Source: Prosthecobacter sp. (GTDB lineage: Bacteria > Verrucomicrobiota > Verrucomicrobiia > Verrucomicrobiales > Verrucomicrobiaceae). From it: 64,000 nucleotides of DNA. The position numbers and the translations under genes were made by a program. The notes under the pieces were generated by a model, which saw only the letters and a program-made list of their open reading frames with translations, was not told where the DNA came from and did no database searches. This document shows, one piece after another, positions 16,509 to 24,137 of this stretch; positions within the stretch are counted from its first letter, which is position 1, and each line of letters begins with the position of its first letter. The stretch is taken from NCBI GenBank assembly GCA_021733925.1, contig JAIPJY010000008.1:62001-126000 (forward strand). The letters run 5' to 3'.

Positions 16509-16627
16509 CCATCTCGCTCCGTCGAGATGAGCTGAACGTGGCCGCTCTTGCGGAACGCCTGCATCAACCCCAATGCAACGGCCTGCGAAAGCGCTGAGCC
16601 ACTCTCGCGGAGCGAGAGGGCTACTGT
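16502..16627. repeat. REPIN-like element, copy 2, supplying both flanking stop codons
   Basis: The outer ends ACAGTAG (16502-16508) and CTACTGT (16621-16627) are exact complements, each followed inwards by a hairpin: ATCTCG...CGAGAT (16511-16528) and CTCTCGC-GGA-GCGAGAG. The end bases differ from copy 1 (AGCAAAGTAG) but are still complementary to each other. It lies between convergent genes and provides the TAG of each. Confidence 0.75.
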
Positions 16628-17361
16628 ACCTTCATGCCCGCTGCCTCCAGCACTGCCAGCAGATCTGGCGGCAGCGGTGCTTTGACGGTGAGCTGCTGAC
16701 CCGACGCGGGATGCTTCAGGCTCAGTTCAGACGCATGCAGAAACAGCCGCTTGGCCAGGATGGTTTTGCGCAGTTTGCGGTTCAGATCAAACGAGCCGTA
16801 TACATCATCCCCAACCAGCGGAAGCTGCCTTGAAGCCGCCTGCACGCGAATCTGATGCGTCTTGCCGGTGATCAGCTCAACTTCGAGCAGGACCACGCGA
16901 TTGAGTGCATTCGCCTCAAGCACCCGGTATTTTGCCTCCGCATTCGGACGCGCTCCATGCCTCACCGTCGTGCGCACCTGGTTTTTAGCATGCGCTGTGA
17001 TCAGATGATCCAGCCACACGCCCTCAGGCTTGGCAGCACTGCCGCTGCATAGGGCGAGGTATTTTTTTCGCACCAACTCCGCTTCAAAAGCCGCACGGCA
17101 TGCGGCGGCCGTTTTTTCGTCCTTAGCCCCTAGCAACACACCCGAGGTGTCCTGATCCAAACGATGCAACAGCCACACCATTCCAGCCGCCGTTTTGAAA
17201 CAGCGCCGGTCATGGTCATAGCTGCCTTCAAACGCCGCCATCTGCGGCTTGCCAGCCTTGGGGTTCGGGTGCGAGAGCACCCCATGAGGCTTGTTCACGA
17301 CAATGAGGAAACGATCCTCATGCAGGATGTCGCAGCGGGTCATGGCGGAGGCGGGAGTCAT
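16621..17361 (-). CDS. RluA-family pseudouridine synthase
   Basis: A 246-residue enzyme of the RluA branch, which isomerises uridine to pseudouridine in rRNA or tRNA. The catalytic loop HRLDQDTSGV is at residues 67-75 with Asp69 nucleophile. VVNKPHGVLSHP (about 21-32) and ELITGKTHQIRVQAA (about 177-191) are the other family blocks. There is no N-terminal S4 domain, so it belongs with the short members (TruC/RluE-like sizes), and the target base cannot be predicted. The ATG overlaps the RmlD-like gene's stop (ATGA). Its own stop comes from the REPIN. Confidence 0.9.
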   Translation of the reverse strand: MTPASAMTRCDILHEDRFLIVVNKPHGVLSHPNPKAGKPQMAAFEGSYDHDRRCFKTAAGMVWLLHRLDQDTSGVLLGAKDEKTAAACRAAFEAELVRKKYLALCSGSAAKPEGVWLDHLITAHAKNQVRTTVRHGARPNAEAKYRVLEANALNRVVLLEVELITGKTHQIRVQAASRQLPLVGDDVYGSFDLNRKLRKTILAKRLFLHASELSLKHPASGQQLTVKAPLPPDLLAVLEAAGMKVQ

Positions 17362-18242
17362 TGGGGCTGATACTTCTGCACCAAGTACTCTTCCAGCGCA
17401 TCGTACCAGTTGCGAATCTCACCGCCCAGCAGGCTTTGCAATTTCGCATTGCTCATCACGGTCATCAGCGGTCGTGGTGCCTTGAGCTGGGTGAGGCAGG
17501 CCAGCTCGATGGGCTGCACCGTCGTGGTTTTGACTGGCACCTCCAGCCGGGCGGCAATCGTGAGCGCAGCCTCAGCCCAGGAATGCCAGGAAGCGACACC
17601 GCTGTTGCACAGATGCAGCACGCCGCAGGTTGTCGGATGCCGGACAATGAGTTGTTCGATCCAGCCGCAGATGTCTGCGTTGCTTGTCGGCACTGAAATT
17701 TTATCTGCCACGGCACTGAGGTCGTCGGTCTGCAGCGCCCGCTGAATGATGTTGTCAGGATGGCTCGGTTTGTGGGGGCCAAACAACCACGAAACACGTG
17801 CCACAAGAGCGCCTGGAGATGCCTTGAGCACCGCCTGCTCTCCGGCAAGCTTGGTGCGGCCGTAGACATTCACTGGGACGGTTTCGTCTGTTTCGAACCA
17901 CAGGTCACGTGCCTCGGCTCCGAACACGTAGTCGGTGCTGAAATGAATCATGCGTGCCCCACGTGCCTGACAGCATTCGGCCAGAATCTGCGGTGCCACC
18001 ACATTGGCCAGGAGGGCGCGCTCAGGCTCTATTTCGCAAACGTCCGGGCTGGTCATGCCTGCGGCATTGAGCAGCACATCAAATTTCTGTGACGCCAGCT
18101 TCGCAGCGATGGAATCAGGCCGCTCAAAATCCAAGTCCGCACGCCCCCATGTGATGGTTTCAAAATTGACCGCGAAATGCCGGTGCAAGGCACGCCCCAG
18201 GCCACCTGTGGCGCCGAGAATGAGGATGCGAGGGGCTGGCAT
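17358..18242 (-). CDS. RmlD-like sugar-nucleotide reductase (dTDP-4-dehydrorhamnose reductase family)
   Basis: A 294-residue SDR protein from the ATG at 18242, which puts ILILGATGGLGRAL at residues 5-18 as expected for the NAD(P) loop. The frame continues to 18305, but those residues are not family-like. The conserved FSTDYVFG (about residues 122-129) and the YxxxK pair in NVYGRTKLAGEQ (about 146-157) identify the RmlD/RfbD-type reductases. No rmlA, B or C is present, so reduction of dTDP-4-keto-rhamnose is plausible, but other substrates (for example MAT2B-like roles) are possible. Confidence 0.82.
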   Translation of the reverse strand: MPAPRILILGATGGLGRALHRHFAVNFETITWGRADLDFERPDSIAAKLASQKFDVLLNAAGMTSPDVCEIEPERALLANVVAPQILAECCQARGARMIHFSTDYVFGAEARDLWFETDETVPVNVYGRTKLAGEQAVLKASPGALVARVSWLFGPHKPSHPDNIIQRALQTDDLSAVADKISVPTSNADICGWIEQLIVRHPTTCGVLHLCNSGVASWHSWAEAALTIAARLEVPVKTTTVQPIELACLTQLKAPRPLMTVMSNAKLQSLLGGEIRNWYDALEEYLVQKYQPQ

Positions 18243-18321
18243 GTCCCATGCTTGCCATGCCTCCCGCACTTGCAAAGCCAAAAGGCATGTCCAAGATAGG
18301 CGCACGACTGATTAAGGATGA

Positions 18322-19593
18322 ATGAGTGATGCACAGCCTAGGATTGTAATTATCGGCGCCGGCCTTGCGGGGCTGGCCTGTGCACGTGTGCTTGCGGCGG
18401 CAGGTCGGCCCTTCACGATTTTGGAGGCCTCCAACGCCGTTGGCGGCCGTGTGCGCACCGACGTAGTGGATGGCTTCCTTCTCGACCGCGGCTTCCAAAT
18501 CTTCCTGCCTGCGTATCCTGAGGCCAAGAGAGTGCTGGACTATGAGGCGCTTGACCTATGTTCGATTTACCGTGGCGCGGATGTCTTCGTAAAGAATCGT
18601 TTCCACCGCCTGGCGGACCCTCTGGCCCATCCGCTCACGGCACTGAAGAACTTCAACGAAGCAATCGTCACCCTGCGTGACAAATGGACCACGCTGCTGC
18701 TGCGCAAGGAGGTTTTCGGCCTGCGCGAACCTCCGCGAGACATCGTAGAAATGGAATCGGAGGACTATCTGCGCGACTTTGGCTTCTCTGAAAACATGAT
18801 CGACCGCTTCTTCCGCCCGTTCTTCGGCGGAGTGTTTCTCGAGAAGGATCTGCGCACCAGCGCACGCATGATGCTGTTTTTGTTTGCCATGTTTGACCGG
18901 GCGGGCAGCGCGGTTCCAGCACGAGGCATGCAGGCGATCCCGGATCAGCTTGCCATGGCTCTGCCTCCGGGCAGCCTGCGGCTGAATGCTCCAGTGTCTG
19001 CTGTGCGCGCCGGTGAAGTCACTCTGGACACCGGCGAAGTGATTCACGCCGACCACGTCATCGTCGCGGTCAGTGAAGAAGTGGCCCATCGGCTGCTGCC
19101 AGCCGCTGAAAAAACCACCCTCCTTCCCAGCCGCTCCACCACCTGCATGTATTTTGCCACGGATGAGCTGCCGCCGGGCGATCCCATTCTGCATCTGGAT
19201 GGTGATGGCCGCGGTCCGGTCAACAGCATCCTCGCGCTCTCACGTGTCTCACCACACTATGCGCCGCCGGGACAGCACCTCATCTCCGCCTCCATCATCG
19301 GTGCGCCATCCAGCACTGAATTGGAACAGGTCGTACGCGAGCAGATGCGCACATGGTTCGGAGAGGCCGTCGTCTCCAAATGGCGTCACCTGCGCACCTA
19401 TCAGATTCGTCATGCGCAGCCGGAGAGCAGACAGCTACGGCTCGGTGACAGCCCGCTTGCCAGCGTGATCCAGCCCGGTCTCTACCGCTGCGGCGACTGG
19501 TGTGAGCATGCCTCAATCAACGGCGCACTTCTCAGCGGCCGTCGATGCGGAGAGGCGGTAATGAAAGCGTTGGGAGAACCGAGCCCGGATTAG
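18322..19593 (+). CDS. FAD-dependent amine-oxidase/desaturase-like oxidoreductase
   Basis: A 423-residue flavoprotein. The N-terminus RIVIIGAGLAGLACARVLAA is the ADP-binding beta-alpha-beta fold, followed by ILEASNAVGGRVRTD (about residues 32-47), the GGRxxT motif of the flavin amine oxidase/phytoene desaturase superfamily. The C-terminal GLYRCGDWCEHASINGALLSGRR (about 388-410) is the second FAD contact. Bacterial members of this length are often grouped with carotenoid or protoporphyrinogen oxidases, but no carotenoid genes are near and the substrate is unknown. The last 62 bp overlap the convergent lipoprotein gene. Confidence 0.85.
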   Translation: MSDAQPRIVIIGAGLAGLACARVLAAAGRPFTILEASNAVGGRVRTDVVDGFLLDRGFQIFLPAYPEAKRVLDYEALDLCSIYRGADVFVKNRFHRLADPLAHPLTALKNFNEAIVTLRDKWTTLLLRKEVFGLREPPRDIVEMESEDYLRDFGFSENMIDRFFRPFFGGVFLEKDLRTSARMMLFLFAMFDRAGSAVPARGMQAIPDQLAMALPPGSLRLNAPVSAVRAGEVTLDTGEVIHADHVIVAVSEEVAHRLLPAAEKTTLLPSRSTTCMYFATDELPPGDPILHLDGDGRGPVNSILALSRVSPHYAPPGQHLISASIIGAPSSTELEQVVREQMRTWFGEAVVSKWRHLRTYQIRHAQPESRQLRLGDSPLASVIQPGLYRCGDWCEHASINGALLSGRRCGEAVMKALGEPSPD

Positions 19594-20011
19594 GCGTGGC
19601 CGGAGCCGACTCTGTTGGCAGCACAAAGGGGTTGATCGTGGCAGCAGCGTTGTTGAGCCGCACCTCTACTTTCGTCACTCCAAACTTGTCCGGCTTCTTC
19701 TCAGCAATCGCACGCAGTTCCTGGGCGACGCCCTCAATATCGGCTCGGTTCTTGAGATCTCGGATCGTCACCGTGGTGTAGCCCGGACCTGCCTGCACTT
19801 CGATCTTGCTCGCGGGCACCCCCATGTCCACGTGAATGAGTTTTTCCCAAGCACTCGCATGCTGCAGGTCCGGCAGCAGGATGAGCCCGGCTTTGTGCAA
19901 GCGCGCGTCTTCCTTTAAATCACGATCAGGTGCAGATGTGGTGCTGTCCTGCTTGTGCTGGCAGGCGACGAGACAGACGATGGCAACGAGGGGAAAAAAT
20001 CGGGGAATCAC
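19532..20011 (-). CDS. Predicted lipoprotein
   Basis: A 159-residue protein starting at a GTG (20011) that overlaps the upstream gene's stop as GTGA. MIPRFFPLVAIVCLVAC is a lipoprotein signal with the modified Cys at residue 17. The mature part has a ~75-residue alpha/beta domain (KIEVQAGPGYTTVTIRDLKN...KFGVTKVEVRL) and a Pro/Ser-rich tail. Not recognised further. Its 3' end runs 62 bp into the convergent FAD gene, a long antisense overlap that links their expression. Confidence 0.75.
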   Translation of the reverse strand: MIPRFFPLVAIVCLVACQHKQDSTTSAPDRDLKEDARLHKAGLILLPDLQHASAWEKLIHVDMGVPASKIEVQAGPGYTTVTIRDLKNRADIEGVAQELRAIAEKKPDKFGVTKVEVRLNNAAATINPFVLPTESAPATPNPGSVLPTLSLPPLRIDGR

Positions 20012-21246
20012 AGTTTGATAAAGGCCTTCTGTTTATACAGCCACCAGCAGACCAGCCAAAGCACAAAAAGCACGCCACAACGCTCGATGACCGGTGCCCA
20101 ATACGCAGGAAAGGCCGTCTCCGGCAGATGCTTGTGCAGATTCTCGTTGATCCAGCCTGCGCACAGGCTGTGCAGCAGATAAATCACAATGCTGTTCGTG
20201 CCCACGACCACCAGCGGGTAAACCAGCCGCCGCATGCCGATGATCTCCACCAGCCAGTAAAAGACCGAAAGAAGGATGAGCACCCAGCCACCGCTCAGGA
20301 TGGTCCATGAGGGCGTCCAGATGCGTTTCACCACTGGCAGCAGCGTATACTGATCGAGCTGCGCCCCCACCACAGGCAGGATCTTGAAATCAAGCGCCGT
20401 GCCCACCACCACCAGCAGTATGCCGGTGACCAGCAGCGTGGTACACCTGCCACGCTCTGTTTTCAGACTGCGCATCAGAAAGTCTCCCGTGACTGCACCA
20501 CCGAGCATGGTGGCGAGCGCCGGGATGAAGTTCAGCGTCTGATAGCCACCGGGGTTATACTGGAACGCCTGCTCCCGGGGCAGCATATTGAGAAACCAGC
20601 GGTCAAACGCAGCTGCCGCATTGGTATGAATGTCCCAATGCCCGGCGAAGCCTGGCAGTATCGCATGCTCTGTACCTTTCATTCCCGCAATGGCGGCGAG
20701 ATCCTGCGAGGTTGGCAATGGGTGATCGATAAAGAACCAGGTGTAGCCCACCAGAATCAAAATGATCGCAGAGAGCATGTACTCCCAGCCCATGCGTGAG
20801 AACAGAAAGAGCAGGAAATAGCCGAGCCCGATCTGAGCCAGCACATTGGTAAACAGAAACACCGTGTGCTTGTCACCCGCATGCGTGGCCAGCAGCACCC
20901 CCAGCGCGACCAGCAAGATGGAGCGAGAAAGCGCATGCCAGGCCATGCCAAAGAACGACTGCCCGTGCTCACGCCTCTTCGCATACGAAAACGGCACCGC
21001 CATGCCCACCATGAACATGAAACTCGGCTGGATCAGATCCCACAAGGAACACCCCTGCCAGTCCTGATGCGCGAACTGCGGTTTGATGAACTCCCAGACG
21101 GAGCCTGGATGCGCCGCCGCCATCTGCGCTATGCCAAAGCCCGAGGAGGCCATCAGCAGCATGATGAAGCCTCGAAAAGCATCGAGGGATAGAAGACGTT
21201 GGTTTGAAGTGGTCGGGTTCATGGAGCAACCACAAACGTCACTCAT
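20008..21246 (-). CDS. Multi-pass membrane protein, DUF5009/heparan N-acetyltransferase-like
   Basis: About 412 residues with roughly ten membrane segments. The start SNQRLLSLDAFRGFIMLLMA (about residues 14-33) is the hallmark R-x-x-S-L-D-x-x-R-G of the acyltransferase 3/HGSNAT/NagX-like superfamily, in which the protein moves an acetyl group across or onto an exported sugar. WDLIQPSFMFMVGMA (about 69-83) follows, as in DUF5009 members. MNPTTS at residue 9 is an alternative start. It lies in a three-gene minus-strand operon between a hypothetical gene (34 bp upstream) and a lipoprotein (4-bp overlap). Confidence 0.82.
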   Translation of the reverse strand: MSDVCGCSMNPTTSNQRLLSLDAFRGFIMLLMASSGFGIAQMAAAHPGSVWEFIKPQFAHQDWQGCSLWDLIQPSFMFMVGMAVPFSYAKRREHGQSFFGMAWHALSRSILLVALGVLLATHAGDKHTVFLFTNVLAQIGLGYFLLFLFSRMGWEYMLSAIILILVGYTWFFIDHPLPTSQDLAAIAGMKGTEHAILPGFAGHWDIHTNAAAAFDRWFLNMLPREQAFQYNPGGYQTLNFIPALATMLGGAVTGDFLMRSLKTERGRCTTLLVTGILLVVVGTALDFKILPVVGAQLDQYTLLPVVKRIWTPSWTILSGGWVLILLSVFYWLVEIIGMRRLVYPLVVVGTNSIVIYLLHSLCAGWINENLHKHLPETAFPAYWAPVIERCGVLFVLWLVCWWLYKQKAFIKL

Positions 21247-21280
21247 GCAGGCCTGCTATCGAAAGCCGTGCAGGTACTGA

Positions 21281-21727
21281 TTAGGCAGCCTTAAGTACCT
21301 CGTGCGTGTGGATTGCAGGATTCACAATGTCACGCACAAACTGCGCCGGCTCGGCGCCTGTACCAAAGACATAGATCCGAGTCCGCAGGGTCAGCTTCTT
21401 GATCTCAAAACCCGGATTCTGGGTGCTGCGGTAATAATTGAGGATCATTTCTTTTTCCAGATCCAGAGCCGCACCCTTCATCCCGTATTCGAGCACAAAG
21501 GCGGCTTTCTCAAACGCCGGCTGGCCGCCGATGCGGGCCTCCTGGCTGATGGCATCGATCAAAACCTTGTCCACAAAAGCCTTCAGCGCCGCCTCATCCC
21601 CCTCGAATTCGATCTTGTACACACGCCCCTCGCGGTATTTCAGCGGCAGCGGGTGGGGAGCGTAAAGCAGCTTGTGACAGTCGCTTTCAGTGTCGAACTT
21701 ACCTAGGATTTCAAAAATTTGGGTCAC
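21281..21727 (-). CDS. Hypothetical protein, 148 aa
   Basis: Not recognised. A soluble alpha/beta protein with several long strands and no signal peptide, including FEILGKFDTESDCHKLLYAP at the start and FEIKKLTLRTRIYVFGTGAE (about residues 107-126). It is intact and well-behaved in codon use. It is the first gene of the minus-strand operon leading into the DUF5009 membrane protein, and diverges from the FHA gene across a 121-bp gap that must carry both promoters. Confidence 0.7.
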   Translation of the reverse strand: MTQIFEILGKFDTESDCHKLLYAPHPLPLKYREGRVYKIEFEGDEAALKAFVDKVLIDAISQEARIGGQPAFEKAAFVLEYGMKGAALDLEKEMILNYYRSTQNPGFEIKKLTLRTRIYVFGTGAEPAQFVRDIVNPAIHTHEVLKAA

Positions 21728-21848
21728 GTGGGTGGCGGGGATGGTTGCCTGCCTTCACTAGCAAGAACGCCCGCCCGTGCAAGCCCGCAGCCACCTCCCG
21801 CGAATCCCTCTTGCCTCCCCTGCCCCGGCCTGCTAGAACTGCACAGTT

Positions 21849-22349
21849 ATGCCGCGCATTCAATTCACCACTCCTGACGGTGCCTCTGGCGCCCTCGAAC
21901 TCGACGCCGAACGCATGTCCGTGGGACGTGCCGATGACAACCAGCTCGTCATCGCTGAAGATTCCGTGTCCAGTCACCACGGTGAGTTCGCCTTTGACGG
22001 CAGCAGTTGGACGTTCACCGACCTCGGCTCCACCAACGGCACCAAAGTCGGCGGTTCCCGCGTCGAAAACATCATTCTCGCTTCTGGCGGTGCGTTTCAG
22101 CTCGGCAATGTGAACTGCGTTTTCTTTGGCGATGGCGATGAAGAAGCCTATTCCTCCCAGTCCGCAACGGTTTCCACTCCATCCAGCGGCTATGGCGTCC
22201 TCCCTTACAACGGTCGTATGCGCACGGGCTTTGGCCCGAAGGTGAAACAAAAAAATCCTGGTGGGGCAATGCTGACACTGCTCGGAGTGGCCGGCCTTCT
22301 GGCCTGCGGTGCCGCCGTCTATTTCGCCAATCTAATGGGAGCATCCTGA
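21849..22349 (+). CDS. FHA-domain protein with C-terminal membrane anchor
   Basis: A 166-residue protein. The forkhead-associated domain occupies residues 1-95 with its phosphothreonine-binding signature in order: VGRADDNQLVI (Gly-Arg), SVSSHHGEF (Ser-x-x-His) and DLGSTNGTKVGG (Asn). A low-complexity linker follows, and one membrane segment (GAMLTLLGVAGLLACGAAVYF, about residues 141-161) leaves a short tail, so the FHA faces the cytoplasm. It would bind a phospho-Thr partner of a Ser/Thr kinase, none of which is encoded here. Confidence 0.88.
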   Translation: MPRIQFTTPDGASGALELDAERMSVGRADDNQLVIAEDSVSSHHGEFAFDGSSWTFTDLGSTNGTKVGGSRVENIILASGGAFQLGNVNCVFFGDGDEEAYSSQSATVSTPSSGYGVLPYNGRMRTGFGPKVKQKNPGGAMLTLLGVAGLLACGAAVYFANLMGAS

Positions 22350-22492
22350 GACAGACAAAAAAAGCACGCGCTCGCGATCACCGCTCCGGTTCGGAGCACT
22401 CCAGCGGTCCCTCCGGCTGCCTTGGTACGGTCTGCGCGTCATGAAAACAAAATTTGCGGCTTCATCATGCCGCCATTCAAAGAAAAGAATCC
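22350..22492. other. purA upstream region
   Basis: A small perfect hairpin GCTCCG-GTT-CGGAGC (22383-22397) and a second weaker one near 22460-22478 occur between the FHA gene and purA. Neither has a T-run, and no regulatory element can be named. Confidence 0.3.
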
Positions 22493-23764
<1,272 letters not shown>

Positions 23765-23839
23765 GGTCACATTCCAGTTGACGCCCGGCCTCATTCCCCT
23801 ATTTTCACGCCCCTTTTCCCAAACCACCTAGACCCGTTT

Positions 23840-24073
23840 ATGACCGAAATTCAGATCCGCAAAGGCGAGCCCGTTGACCGCGCTCTCAAACGCCTCAAGA
23901 CCCGCCTCGAAATGGACGGCATCCTTGAAGAAGTCCGTCGCCTGCGTGCGCATGAGACCCCCAAAGAACGCACCAAGCGCAAAGCCCGTGCTTCTGCCAA
24001 GCGTGGCAAAATCCGCTATCGCTTCACCCTGCCAAAGGCCCCCGGCGCTCCCGAGTCCCCTGTTTCCGCATAA
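23840..24073 (+). CDS. rpsU: 30S ribosomal protein S21
   Basis: A 77-residue basic protein. EIQIRKGEPVDRALKRLKTR at the N-terminus and RRLRAHETPKERTKRKARAS in the middle are the bS21 pattern. It binds at the 30S platform near the anti-Shine-Dalgarno and is needed for initiation. The C-terminal tail (RYRFTLPKAPGAPESPVSA) is slightly longer than in enterics. It is followed by the best intrinsic terminator in the window. Confidence 0.95.
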   Translation: MTEIQIRKGEPVDRALKRLKTRLEMDGILEEVRRLRAHETPKERTKRKARASAKRGKIRYRFTLPKAPGAPESPVSA

Positions 24074-24098
24074 TCCGGCATAGGGAAAAGAACATTTA

Positions 24099-24128
24099 AA
24101 AGGGCGGGTTCATCCCCGTCCTTTTTTT
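24099..24128 (+). terminator. Rho-independent terminator after rpsU
   Basis: AAAGGGCGGG (24099-24108), a 6-base loop and CCCGTCCTTT (24115-24124) form a 10-bp stem with one G-U pair, running into seven Ts (24122-24128). It lies 26 bp after the rpsU stop and just before the convergent cytochrome gene. Confidence 0.88.
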
Positions 24129-24137
24129 GTGCCCTCG

